64,000 bases of DNA from Flavobacteriaceae bacterium PS02334 (GTDB lineage: Bacteria; Bacteroidota; Bacteroidia; Flavobacteriales; Flavobacteriaceae). Both the position numbers and the translations under genes were made by a program. Location of the stretch: the NCBI GenBank assembly GCA_029959295.1, contig JASCOH010000012.1:21553-85552 (forward strand), given 5' to 3'. The notes under the pieces were generated by a model that saw only the letters and a program-made list of their open reading frames with translations, made no database searches and was not told the DNA's origin. This document shows positions 18,457 to 27,431 of this stretch, piece by piece; the stretch's first letter is position 1, and each line of letters opens with the position of its first letter.

Positions 18457-19824
18457 TTAGTTTGTAAGTGTTCTTAATTCTCCTTTTGCTTTGATTAACT
18501 GGATTTCTGCCAATTTATAATCTAAAAGTGCAGAAGTATAATTGTTTTGTGCTTCAACATGAGAGTTTTCAGCATCTAACAAATCGGTCAATGGCGCCAA
18601 TCCGTTGTAATAATTGTTTTTTGTATTGTCTAAAACTTCCTGCGCCAACTGCACATTTTCGCCTTGATTTTTAATCGTAATCAAGCTGTTGTTGATTTGC
18701 GTTTTGGCATTTTCGTAGGCCAAGTCAAGAGAAAGTTTCGTGTCAATCATGTCTTCCTTGTTTTTGCGGATGTCAACATCGGCTTGGCGAACTCTTGCTC
18801 TAGTTCCGAAACCTGTGAAAATTGGAATTCTCAAGTTCAATCCGATAGAAGAATAATCCGACCAATAAACCCCGTCAGCAGGTTTTGCTCCTAAAGGCAT
18901 TTCTGGACCTTGCCCGATATAGTTGTAACTTCCAGATAAAGAAAGTGTTGGGTAATATTCAGCAATGACTGCTTTTTTCTGGTAAGTCAAAAGCTGTTCT
19001 TGTTTTTCCAATAACAAATATTCAGTTCTTGTGGCCGTATTTGGTGCTTCGGAAAGCATCTGAGGCGTTACTTCAAATTCTGTATCAGGAATCACGATTG
19101 GCGTTTCGATCGGCATTCCCATATAAAATTTCAAAGAATTTTCTTGTAATTGAACAGCATTGATCAATTGCTGGCGTTGCGTATTGATATTGTATAAATT
19201 CACAGTCAGACGGTCAAGATCAATTTTTTTCGCCAGTCCGTTTTCAAACTGGCCTTTGATGATGTCTCTTACTTTTGAGGTGTTTACATAATTGCTGTCT
19301 ACAACCGCCAATTTTTCTCTTTGAACAAAAACTTGATAGTAGTTGTTTGCCACTCTTTCAATAACCTGTTCCTCAGTTAATTGCTGGTTTATTTGATAAA
19401 ATTCTCTAGTTGTTTTAGCTGCTTTTAATCCTGTAAAAACGGCTTGGTCAAAAATGGCTTGGGTTAATGTAACGCCTCCTGTTGCTGTCCATTTTTGCCC
19501 TAACGGAGCCAAAACGGTTGTTCCCGGAGCACCAAAAATATCTCCAGGCAAGGCATTTAATTGCAAAATCGGATTGTAAGTCATGTTTCCGTTTGCCGTA
19601 ATTTGAGGCAGCGCTCTTGAACGAACTTCCTGAATTTGGTAATTACTGTTTTCTACTTGAAGCTTCGCTTTTTTGGAATCTGCTTTGTTTTCCAAGGCAT
19701 ATTTTATCGCATCTTTCAACGTCAGCGTCTGGCCTTGCGCCTGAACGCTTTCTGAAATGAAAAGAGATGCCACAAAAATGAAAGCAACTGCTTTAAGCTT
19801 TGTTAAGCTACTTATGGTCTTCAT
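18457..19824 (-). CDS. TolC-family outer-membrane efflux channel
   Basis: A 455-residue outer-membrane factor. Signal peptide to ~residue 29 (SESVQAQ), then the two internally repeated helical halves typical of TolC (LTLKDAIKYALENK at the start; QTNVxxx-like helices such as EQVIERVANNYYQVFVQREK and the C-terminal GLAPLTDLLDAENSHVEAQN). Forms the exit duct of the tripartite pump. Second gene of the operon, 32 bp after the tetR gene. Confidence 0.94.
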   Translation of the reverse strand: MKTISSLTKLKAVAFIFVASLFISESVQAQGQTLTLKDAIKYALENKADSKKAKLQVENSNYQIQEVRSRALPQITANGNMTYNPILQLNALPGDIFGAPGTTVLAPLGQKWTATGGVTLTQAIFDQAVFTGLKAAKTTREFYQINQQLTEEQVIERVANNYYQVFVQREKLAVVDSNYVNTSKVRDIIKGQFENGLAKKIDLDRLTVNLYNINTQRQQLINAVQLQENSLKFYMGMPIETPIVIPDTEFEVTPQMLSEAPNTATRTEYLLLEKQEQLLTYQKKAVIAEYYPTLSLSGSYNYIGQGPEMPLGAKPADGVYWSDYSSIGLNLRIPIFTGFGTRARVRQADVDIRKNKEDMIDTKLSLDLAYENAKTQINNSLITIKNQGENVQLAQEVLDNTKNNYYNGLAPLTDLLDAENSHVEAQNNYTSALLDYKLAEIQLIKAKGELRTLTN

Positions 19825-19856
19825 TTGTTTAAATTTATAATTGATTGTGATTGATT

Positions 19857-20453
19857 TTACTTGATAAATAAGGTATCCATGATGATATCTTTTCGGTCTG
19901 ATAGAATTTTTTCATATTCTTCATCTGTCAAACGCATCGTTTTTTGAAAAAGCGGACGCATTGCAATCGGGAAAGAAGTCATCGAAACCATATTGAGGAT
20001 AAATTGGATGGGATCCGTTTTTCTGATCAAGCCGTCTTCCATTGCCACTTCAAATTCTTCGTAGAATTTTTTTAGCATTCTGTCCATTCCTTCCTCGTCT
20101 TTGAAATAACAGCCTTGATTGAATTGGGTGACCAGATACATTTCCATGTAAGGATATTCTTTTGCGATTTCAAACGAATCATCAATGAATTCAGCAATTT
20201 TTGCCTTGAAAGGAAGTTCTGAAAACATAATAGATTCTGTTCTTTCCTGCTCCCTTTCTTGAGCGTCAGTAAATACAAGTTCAAATAATTTATCTCTAGA
20301 CCTAAAATAATAATTGATTAAAGTTCTATTTACTCCCGCAGCATCGGCAATTTCTTGAGTGGTCGCATTAAATTTTCCTTCTCCAAAAAATAATCTTTTG
20401 GCAGTGTTTTTAATCAACTCTTCTGTTGCATCGTCTTTTTTAGTTGTTGCCAT
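19857..20453 (-). CDS. TetR/AcrR-family regulator of the efflux operon
   Basis: A 198-residue repressor. The N-terminal helix-turn-helix (NATTQEIADAAGVNRTLINY, then YYFRSRDKLFELV) is a typical TetR DNA-binding domain; the remaining ~130 residues form the helical ligand-binding and dimer domain. First gene of an operon with the three pump genes. Palindromes overlapping its own promoter (20502-20525) are likely operators, so autorepression relieved by a pump substrate is the natural model (inference). Confidence 0.93.
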   Translation of the reverse strand: MATTKKDDATEELIKNTAKRLFFGEGKFNATTQEIADAAGVNRTLINYYFRSRDKLFELVFTDAQEREQERTESIMFSELPFKAKIAEFIDDSFEIAKEYPYMEMYLVTQFNQGCYFKDEEGMDRMLKKFYEEFEVAMEDGLIRKTDPIQFILNMVSMTSFPIAMRPLFQKTMRLTDEEYEKILSDRKDIIMDTLFIK

Positions 20454-20490
20454 TTTTGTTTAACTAAATTATTTAACAATTTTGTCAAGG

Positions 20491-20525
20491 CAAAGGTATG
20501 TACAAATTTGTTAGACAAAAATGTC
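20491..20525 (-). promoter_or_regulatory. Promoter and probable TetR operator of the efflux operon
   Basis: On the minus strand a TTG (20518-20516) is separated by 17 nt from TACCTTTG (20498-20491), a full -33/-7 promoter. Within it lie palindromes ACAAATTTGT (20502-20511), TTGT-tag-ACAA (20508-20518) and GACA-N4-TGTC (20514-20525). Their overlap with the -33 and spacer is where a TetR repressor would block RNA polymerase. Confidence 0.7.
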
Positions 20526-20634
20526 AAATTTATTTTTAACTATTTTTTAACAGAAACCGTTTTCGCTTGAATTATCCTCAAAATCATATTTGGTTTACAA
20601 GACTAATACTGTAAATTAGCGCAAAATTATTTTT

Positions 20635-21609
20635 ATGCATTCCATCAGCGACTACCAAGAAAATTTCCTGAATTATTTAGAAAGCCAGAAAATTTCTCGA
20701 GAACCAAAAAGTCTTTACGAACCGATTCATTATATTTTATCTTTAGGCGGTAAAAGAATTCGTCCGATTTTGACGCTGATGACTGCAGAAATTTTTGATG
20801 CAGATTATAAGGAAGCACTTCCTGCAGCTTTGGCCGTTGAGGTTTTTCATAATTTCTCTTTAGTTCACGATGATATCATGGACGACGCGCCTTTGCGAAG
20901 AGGAAAAGAAACTGTTCACGAAAAATGGAACTTAAATACCGGAATTCTTTCTGGCGATGCGATGCTGATTTTGGCCTATCAATATTTTGAAAAATACGAA
21001 CCAAGAATTTTTCAGTCTTTGGCAAAATTGTTCAGCAAAACGGCACTTGAAGTTTGCGAAGGCCAGCAATGGGACGTTGATTTTGAAAATCGTGATGATG
21101 TTACGATTCCAGAATATTTGAAAATGATTGAATACAAAACTGCGGTTTTGGTTGCGGCAGCGATGAAAATGGGAGCAATAATTGCCGAAACGAATGAAGA
21201 AAACTGCAATGCAATTTATGATTTTGGACTAAATCTCGGAATCGCTTTCCAACTGCAAGACGATTATTTAGACGCTTTTGGAAATCCAGAAACTTTCGGG
21301 AAACAAGTTGGTGGAGATATTATAGAAAATAAAAAGACATATTTATATTTAAAAGCTTTAGAATTTTCTACTAAAGAAAATGCAGAGCAATTGATGAATT
21401 TATTTTCAATTCAGCCAAGTGATAATACTGAGAAAATCAATTCTATAAAGGAAATTTTCAATGAAACTGGTGCTTCTGAAGCGACGCAAACTGCAATTAA
21501 AGATTATACTTTAAAAGCTTTTGAAACTTTGGATCAGATGAAAATTGACGAAAGTAAAAAGTCGATTTTGAGGAAGTTCGGAGAGAATTTAATGAGCAGA
21601 AAGGTTTAA
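20635..21609 (+). CDS. Polyprenyl diphosphate synthase family protein
   Basis: A 324-residue trans-isoprenyl diphosphate synthase. The first Asp-rich motif DDIMD is at residues 79-83 within LVHDDIMDDAPLRRGKETVH, the second is QDDYLDAFG, and the LGGKRIRPILT segment binds the diphosphate. It condenses isopentenyl diphosphate to make the side chain of menaquinone or another polyprenoid; chain length cannot be told from sequence alone. Divergent from the efflux operon; a small conserved-looking gene follows on the same strand. Confidence 0.93.
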   Translation: MHSISDYQENFLNYLESQKISREPKSLYEPIHYILSLGGKRIRPILTLMTAEIFDADYKEALPAALAVEVFHNFSLVHDDIMDDAPLRRGKETVHEKWNLNTGILSGDAMLILAYQYFEKYEPRIFQSLAKLFSKTALEVCEGQQWDVDFENRDDVTIPEYLKMIEYKTAVLVAAAMKMGAIIAETNEENCNAIYDFGLNLGIAFQLQDDYLDAFGNPETFGKQVGGDIIENKKTYLYLKALEFSTKENAEQLMNLFSIQPSDNTEKINSIKEIFNETGASEATQTAIKDYTLKAFETLDQMKIDESKKSILRKFGENLMSRKV

Positions 21610-21673
21610 AATTCAATTGCAATAACAATTTCAAAAATCAATTCTACGCCAAATCTTAAATCAAAAATCATAA

Positions 21674-22024
21674 ATGTTCATAGCTCCACTAAATACTGAC
21701 AATTTGCTTTCAGAGGCTGAAAAGGAAAACTTATACCTGAAATTAATCGAACAGATCAACAAAGATTTTAATTTAGCCAATGAGCCGATTGATTTCCCGA
21801 TGAGTACTTCGCCGCAAGAACTGAAAATTCAATTGCATGAAAAAATATTTCGATTGATTCAATACAAATTCGCAGAATACTTGAATCTGCTTTATATTAT
21901 TGATGTTTCAGAAAACGAAATCAAAAAGTTAGACGGTTCTGATTTGGTAAATTTATCTGAAGACGTTGCTTTTTTGATTTTAAAAAGAGAATGGCAGAAG
22001 GTTTGGTTTCGAAATAAGTTTTAA
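21674..22024 (+). CDS. Small conserved-looking protein of unknown function
   Basis: A 116-residue cytoplasmic protein starting MFIAPLNTDNLLSEAEKENL, acidic and helical, with no recognisable catalytic motif. It lies 64 bp after the polyprenyl synthase on the same strand and may be co-transcribed. The last 4 bases overlap the end of the converging frameshifted toxin gene. Confidence 0.65.
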   Translation: MFIAPLNTDNLLSEAEKENLYLKLIEQINKDFNLANEPIDFPMSTSPQELKIQLHEKIFRLIQYKFAEYLNLLYIIDVSENEIKKLDGSDLVNLSEDVAFLILKREWQKVWFRNKF

Positions 22025-22310
22025 AGAGGCTGCTTATTTGGGTCTTGGCGAGTGTCGAAAATGCTTAAAATTGTCAATTTGTCGACTTCCGCCATATAAA
22101 TAACTTTGTAATGGCTAACAATTAATCTTCTATATTCTGGTTGTAGTATGTCTTTTTGATATTGATGTGTAAATCGAATTTCTTCAATTCCATTAGCAAT
22201 ATTATCTAAATTGCGTCTGCAACTTTTTTAGATATCGGTTTATAATAATTGTAAATGGCTTTTAATTCTTGTTTGGCGAAATCATCCCAAACTATTTTTG
22301 GTTTTTTCAT
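22021..22310 (-). pseudogene. ParE/RelE-type toxin gene broken by a frameshift
   Basis: Starting at the ATG at 22310, directly after the antitoxin stop codon, the frame reads MKKPKIVWDDFAKQELKAIY and stops after 34 residues at a TAG. Adding one T in the T run at 22208-22210 (minus strand ATTTAG to ATTTTAG) restores a single frame continuing LDNIANGIEEIRF, then EYRRLIVSHYKVIYM and LTILSIFDTRQDP, a classic ParE toxin of 96 residues. As assembled it is inactive; a homopolymer sequencing error is the alternative. Confidence 0.85.
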
Positions 22311-22556
22311 TTACCAATTTTTCATTTCATTTAATAAATCTTCGTGGGTTGTATAATGACCTTCTCTAACTCTTTGCAATGCATTATCAAGTTTTTCCTT
22401 GTATTCCTTTCGAGTCAAAGGCTTTCCTTCCACAGTATGCGCAACGATTTCTTCTTCCTTATAATTGTCAATTGTTTCTTTGACAACTTGAAGTAGCTTT
22501 TCGTCTGCGTCATTTAGCAAATTTAAAATGCTGTCTTTTAGTTCTAAAGCTCCCAT
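22311..22556 (-). CDS. Antitoxin of a ParDE-type module
   Basis: An 81-residue acidic helical protein (MGALELKDSILNLLNDADEK ... YKEKLDNALQRVREGHYTTH) of the short antitoxin type often paired with ParE in Bacteroidetes. The TAA is followed at once by the ATG of the ParE-like gene, the usual coupled arrangement. It is intact although its toxin is frameshifted. Antitoxin would bind toxin and probably autoregulate the operon. Confidence 0.82.
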   Translation of the reverse strand: MGALELKDSILNLLNDADEKLLQVVKETIDNYKEEEIVAHTVEGKPLTRKEYKEKLDNALQRVREGHYTTHEDLLNEMKNW

Positions 22557-22607
22557 TTTCTTCTCTATTTTATTATTGCAAAGTTACTGATTTATTTAAA
22601 GCTTTGA

Positions 22608-23141
22608 TTAAAAATAAACCCTCACAAAAGGCATCAAAGCATCACTATAAACATTTTTATCACTGTCATGCAAAACATTATATCTCACACCGAGAGTTAT
22701 ATTATTAGTTCGGTATCCAATTCCTAAAAACAGAGCAGTATTCCAGAAATTGTCATCTTTAAATTGTAATTCATCATCATAATCGACATTTACACGCAAT
22801 TGTTCTAACTCGGCAGAAAGCTGAATTTCCGGAATTGGATTTCCAAGTACAATCAAACTTGGTCCATACATATAAGATTCATAGAAATTTTTATCACGAA
22901 CATAGCTTCCTTGCAAACCTAAGCCTGCTGCAAAATATTCATTGAAATTGTAAATTGCACTCGGAGCTATTACGATATTAGTATAATTAGAACCAAAACC
23001 AATGCCTAATCCGCCACCAAAACTCACTTTGTTCCAGAAATTTTCCTCTTGAGCCTGTTGCGCTTTTGCGTTTTGTGAGAAAGTAAATAAACCAACTGCG
23101 AAAACGATTTTTGTTATATGATTAATATTAAGTAATTTCAT
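22608..23141 (-). CDS. Outer-membrane beta-barrel protein upstream of sucA
   Basis: A 177-residue exported protein (signal ending AKAQQAQ) made of alternating hydrophobic strands (GGGLGIGFGSNYTNIVIAPS, LFLGIGYRTNNITLGVRYN) and ending in F, typical of small outer-membrane barrels. Homologues next to sucA are sometimes annotated 'alpha-ketoglutarate decarboxylase' by neighbourhood transfer; nothing in the sequence supports that enzyme name. Divergent from sucA. Confidence 0.82.
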   Translation of the reverse strand: MKLLNINHITKIVFAVGLFTFSQNAKAQQAQEENFWNKVSFGGGLGIGFGSNYTNIVIAPSAIYNFNEYFAAGLGLQGSYVRDKNFYESYMYGPSLIVLGNPIPEIQLSAELEQLRVNVDYDDELQFKDDNFWNTALFLGIGYRTNNITLGVRYNVLHDSDKNVYSDALMPFVRVYF

Positions 23142-23208
23142 ACCCTAAATTTAAGTTAAGATTAGTACATAAAAGTATGAAATAATTATTAGATTGTTCT
23201 AATTGTCG

Positions 23209-23216
23209 TACTTTTG
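23209..23216 (+). promoter_or_regulatory. -7 promoter element of sucA
   Basis: TACTTTTG (TAnnTTTG) lies 39 bp upstream of the sucA ATG, predicting a leader of about 35 nt. A -33 TTG at a standard distance was not found. Confidence 0.6.
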
Positions 23217-23255
23217 CAAAAATATTTCTAACATATTAGGACATTCAATTATATT

Positions 23256-26042
23256 ATGGATAGGTTTTCCTTTTTAAACGCGGCACATACTGAATTTTTT
23301 GCTCAATTATACGATCAATATCTTGAAAATCCGGATAGTATAGAACCAAGTTGGAGAAGTTTTTTCCAAGGTTTTGACTTCGGGATGGAAACATATAACG
23401 AGGAATATCAGGCGCCAGCACAACAATTGGCCAATTACGCATCTTCAAATTCTGTGGACGTAAGCCAAATTTCTGAGAAATTACAAAAAGAATTTAATGT
23501 CTTAAAGCTGATTGAAGCTTACAGAGCACAAGGTCACTTGTTTACCAAAACAAATCCGGTTCGTGAGCGCAGAATTTTTACACCAAACTTGGATCTTGAA
23601 AATTTCGGACTTTCAAATGCAGATTTGAATACCGTTTTTGACGCTGCAAAAGCAATAAAAATTGCACCTTGCACGCTGACAGAAATCCTTGGTCACTTAG
23701 ATAAAATCTACCGTGAGCATATTGGCGTTGAATATATGTACATCAGAAATCCAGAGGTAAGACAATGGATTCAGGACAAAATTGGATACAACGACAATCA
23801 GCCGAAATTTTCTGCGGAAGAAAAGAAAAACATCCTAAATAAATTGAACGAAGCGGTTTCTTTCGAGAACTTTCTTCATACAAAATATGTAGGCCAAAAA
23901 CGTTTCTCTCTTGAAGGTGGCGAAACTTTGATTCCGGCATTGGATGCTTTGATCGAAGCTGCGGCTGAAAAAGGAGTGGAGCAATTCGTTATGGGAATGG
24001 CTCACCGTGGTCGTTTGAACGTTTTGGCAAATATCTTCGGAAAAAATACACAAGACATTTTCTCTGAATTTGACGGAAAAGATTATGATGATGATGCGCT
24101 TTTTGATGGTGACGTAAAATATCACCTTGGCTTGACTGCTGACAAAAAGACAAAATCAGGAAAAAATATCAATATCAATTTGGCGCCAAATCCTTCTCAC
24201 TTGGAGACTGTTGGAGCTGTAATTGAAGGAATCGCGAGAGCAAAACAAGACCGTCATTTTCCAGATGATTTCTCAAAGGTATTGCCAATCGCACTTCACG
24301 GTGACGCGGCAATTGCCGGACAAGGAATCGTTTATGAAATTGTTCAAATGGCACATTTGGATGGTTACAAAACAGGAGGAACAATCCACATCGTGATCAA
24401 CAACCAAGTTGGTTTTACGACAAATTATTTAGATGCGCGTTCTTCTACGTATTGTACGGACGTTGCAAAAGTGACAAATTCTCCGGTTTTACACGTAAAT
24501 GCGGATGATGCTGAAGCTGTTGTTCATGCAATGTTGTTCGCTTTAGACTACAGAATGCAATTCGGAAGCGATGTTTTCATCGACTTATTAGGATATAGAA
24601 AATATGGCCATAACGAAGGTGACGAACCGCGTTTTACACAGCCAAAATTATACAAACTGATTGCTAAACATGAAAATCCGAGAGATCTTTATGCAGCTAA
24701 ATTAATTGCTGACGGAGTTATTGACGATAAATATGTGGGCAAATTAGAGAAAGAATACAAAGGAGTTTTGGATGAAAATCTAGAGGCTTCTCGTAAAAAA
24801 GACTTGACAATCATCACTCCGTTTATGCAAAACGAATGGGGCGGTTATACGCAAGCGGATGAAACAGAAATGCTTCAAAAAGTAAACACGACTTTCTCAA
24901 AAGATATTTTGACAGACATTGCAACGACAATTACAACATTGCCAAGCGATAAAAAGTTCATCAGCAAAATCCAAAAGCTGATCAACGACAGAAAAAATAT
25001 GTTCTTCGAAACCGATAAGTTAGACTGGGCAATGGCTGAATTATTGGCTTATGGTTCCTTGATGACTGAAGGTTATGACGTTCGTATTTCTGGTCAAGAT
25101 GTGGAAAGAGGAACATTCTCGCACCGTCATGCGGTTGTAAAAGTAGAAGATTCTGAAGAAGAAGTAATCCTTTTACAGCAATTGAACAACCAGAAAGGGA
25201 AATTCAATATCTTCAATTCACTTTTATCTGAATATGGAGTGGTTGGTTTTGACTACGGATATGCTTTGGCTAGCCCAAAAACATTGACAATCTGGGAAGC
25301 ACAATTTGGAGATTTCTCTAACGGAGCTCAAATTATGTTGGACCAATATATTTCTGCAGCAGAAGACAAATGGAACAATCAAAACGGTTTGGTAATGTTA
25401 TTGCCACACGGTTATGAAGGCCAAGGAGCAGAGCACTCTTCAGCAAGAATGGAAAGATATTTACAGCTTTGCGCGAACCATAATATGTTTGTGGCAGATT
25501 GTACAACGCCGGCAAACTTCTTCCACTTATTGAGAAGACAGATGAAAACCACGTTCAGAAAACCTTTGATTGTGTTTACACCAAAAAGTTTGTTGCGTCA
25601 TCCTTCGGTAGTTTCTTCTGTGGATGAATTTGCAAACGGAGGTTTCCAAGAAGTTTTGGATGATCCAAATGTAGAAGCAAAAGACGTGAAAACATTGGTA
25701 TTCTGTACGGGTAAATTCTACTATGATTTGGTAGCAGAAAGAGAAGCAAACGGAAGAAAAGACGTGGCATTCGTGAGAATCGAGCAACTTTTCCCATTGC
25801 CAGTAGAACAATTGAAAGCAATTATTGAGAAATATCCAAATGCTGACGATTATGTTTGGGCGCAAGAAGAGCCTAAAAACATGGGAGCTTACAGCTATAT
25901 GTTGATGAATTTTGATTTGGTAAAATTAAGAGTCGCTTCATTAAAAGCATACAGCGCACCGGCAGCAGGAAGTTATGCACGTTCTAAAAAACGTCATGCA
26001 GCAGCAATTGCGATGGTTTTTGACAAAAATCTTTTTAGTTAA
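23256..26042 (+). CDS. sucA: 2-oxoglutarate dehydrogenase E1 component
   Basis: A 928-residue thiamine-diphosphate enzyme that decarboxylates 2-oxoglutarate and passes the succinyl group to the E2 lipoyl arm in the TCA cycle. Seen are the N-terminal E1 segment (AAHTEFFAQLYDQYLENPDS), the FVMGMAHRGRLNVLANI segment, HGDAAIAGQGIVYE (ThDP/Mg-binding), NNQVGFTT, and the C-terminal transketolase-like half (RGTFSHRHAVV, MLLPHGYEGQGAEHSS). Length is normal. It is followed by the E2 gene, so both form one operon. Confidence 0.97.
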   Translation: MDRFSFLNAAHTEFFAQLYDQYLENPDSIEPSWRSFFQGFDFGMETYNEEYQAPAQQLANYASSNSVDVSQISEKLQKEFNVLKLIEAYRAQGHLFTKTNPVRERRIFTPNLDLENFGLSNADLNTVFDAAKAIKIAPCTLTEILGHLDKIYREHIGVEYMYIRNPEVRQWIQDKIGYNDNQPKFSAEEKKNILNKLNEAVSFENFLHTKYVGQKRFSLEGGETLIPALDALIEAAAEKGVEQFVMGMAHRGRLNVLANIFGKNTQDIFSEFDGKDYDDDALFDGDVKYHLGLTADKKTKSGKNININLAPNPSHLETVGAVIEGIARAKQDRHFPDDFSKVLPIALHGDAAIAGQGIVYEIVQMAHLDGYKTGGTIHIVINNQVGFTTNYLDARSSTYCTDVAKVTNSPVLHVNADDAEAVVHAMLFALDYRMQFGSDVFIDLLGYRKYGHNEGDEPRFTQPKLYKLIAKHENPRDLYAAKLIADGVIDDKYVGKLEKEYKGVLDENLEASRKKDLTIITPFMQNEWGGYTQADETEMLQKVNTTFSKDILTDIATTITTLPSDKKFISKIQKLINDRKNMFFETDKLDWAMAELLAYGSLMTEGYDVRISGQDVERGTFSHRHAVVKVEDSEEEVILLQQLNNQKGKFNIFNSLLSEYGVVGFDYGYALASPKTLTIWEAQFGDFSNGAQIMLDQYISAAEDKWNNQNGLVMLLPHGYEGQGAEHSSARMERYLQLCANHNMFVADCTTPANFFHLLRRQMKTTFRKPLIVFTPKSLLRHPSVVSSVDEFANGGFQEVLDDPNVEAKDVKTLVFCTGKFYYDLVAEREANGRKDVAFVRIEQLFPLPVEQLKAIIEKYPNADDYVWAQEEPKNMGAYSYMLMNFDLVKLRVASLKAYSAPAAGSYARSKKRHAAAIAMVFDKNLFS

Positions 26043-26119
26043 TTAGATTCTGTCAAGGCTAAAAACCGTAATTTTGAAATAAGAAAACAAAAAATAACAC
26101 ACCATAAAATTATATACAG

Positions 26120-27370
26120 ATGATTTTAGAAATGAAAGTTCCTTCTCCAGGGGAATCAATCACCGAAGTTGAAATCGCAACTTGGTTAGTAAAAGATGGA
26201 GATTACGTAGAAAAAGATCAAGCGATTGCTGAAGTAGATTCAGACAAAGCAACTTTAGAATTACCTGCAGAAGCTAGCGGAATTATCACGCTTAAAGCGG
26301 AAGAAGGCGATGCTGTGGCTGTTGGTCAAGTGGTTTGCCATATTGATACTGACGGAAAACCTTCAGGTGACGCTCCGGCAAAAGAAGAAAAGAAAGAAGA
26401 GAAAAAAGAAGAAGCTCCAAAAGCTGAGGTTAAAAAAGAAGAGCCTAAAAAAGAAGAAGTAAAACCAGCTCCAGCGGCTGAAAAATCTTATGCTTCAGGA
26501 ACTCCTTCGCCAGCAGCACGAAAAATTTTGGACGAAAAAAATATGGATTCATCATCAGTTTCTGGTACAGGAAAAGGTGGAAGAATTACAAAAGACGACG
26601 CCGTAAACGCTGTTCCGTCAATGGGAACTCCAACAGGAGGAAACCGTGGCTCAGAAAGAACAAAATTGTCAATGCTTCGTAGAAAAGTGGCGGAACGTTT
26701 AGTTGCTGCTAAAAACGAAACAGCAATGTTGACTACGTTTAACGAAGTGAACATGACGCCAATCAACAATCTTCGTAATGAATACAAAGATGCGTTCAAA
26801 GCGAAACACAACGGTATCGGTTTAGGATATATGTCTTTCTTTACAAAAGCAGTAACAAGAGCTTTGCAATTGTATCCAGATGTAAACTCAATGATGGACG
26901 GAGATCACAAAATTGCTTTTGATTTCGTTGACGTTTCAATCGCAGTTTCAGGACCAAAAGGTTTGATGGTTCCTGTGGTTAGAAATGCAGAAAACTTGAC
27001 TTTCCGTGGAATTGAAGCTGAAATCAAAAGATTGGCTATCAAAGCGCGTGACGGACAAATCACTGTTGACGACATGACTGGCGGAACATTCACAATCACA
27101 AATGGTGGTGTTTTTGGAAGCATGCTTTCAACGCCAATCATCAATCCTCCACAATCTGGAATCTTGGGAATGCACAACATCATCGAGCGTCCAATCGCGG
27201 TGAATGGTAAAGTGGAAATCCACCCAATGATGTACGTTGCTTTGTCTTACGATCACAGAATCATCGACGGACGTGAATCAGTTGGTTTCTTGGTTGCAGT
27301 GAAAGAAGCATTAGAAAATCCAGCAGAATTGTTGATGGATAACAATCCTAAAAAAGCTTTGGAACTATAG
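26120..27370 (+). CDS. odhB: 2-oxoglutarate dehydrogenase E2 (dihydrolipoyl succinyltransferase)
   Basis: A 416-residue E2 protein. The N-terminal lipoyl domain carries the lipoylated Lys at residue 43 ([12 protein letters not shown]); a Lys/Glu/Ala/Pro-rich hinge follows (~85-125), then the E1/E3-binding domain ([15 protein letters not shown]) and the catalytic domain with the CoA transferase motif [11 protein letters not shown]. It transfers the succinyl group to CoA. Seventy-seven bp separate it from sucA; the E3 subunit is not in the window. Confidence 0.96.
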   Translation: MILEMKVPSPGESITEVEIATWLVKDGDYVEKDQAIAEVDSDKATLELPAEASGIITLKAEEGDAVAVGQVVCHIDTDGKPSGDAPAKEEKKEEKKEEAPKAEVKKEEPKKEEVKPAPAAEKSYASGTPSPAARKILDEKNMDSSSVSGTGKGGRITKDDAVNAVPSMGTPTGGNRGSERTKLSMLRRKVAERLVAAKNETAMLTTFNEVNMTPINNLRNEYKDAFKAKHNGIGLGYMSFFTKAVTRALQLYPDVNSMMDGDHKIAFDFVDVSIAVSGPKGLMVPVVRNAENLTFRGIEAEIKRLAIKARDGQITVDDMTGGTFTITNGGVFGSMLSTPIINPPQSGILGMHNIIERPIAVNGKVEIHPMMYVALSYDHRIIDGRESVGFLVAVKEALENPAELLMDNNPKKALEL

Positions 27371-27390
27371 TTTCAAACTTATCATAAATA

Positions 27391-27420
27391 AAAAATCCCG
27401 TTCAATTGAACGGGATTTTT
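27391..27420. terminator. Bidirectional terminator after odhB
   Basis: A perfect palindrome: AAAAATCCCGTTC, 4-nt AATT, GAACGGGATTTTT. It lies between the converging odhB and T9SS cargo genes and has A/T tracts on both sides. Confidence 0.93.
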
Positions 27421-27431
27421 TTGTTTTAGAT

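Noticed and set aside
22608-23141. Enzyme name alpha-ketoglutarate decarboxylase used for homologues
   Set aside because: The sequence is a small beta-barrel with signal peptide; the name comes from its neighbour sucA.
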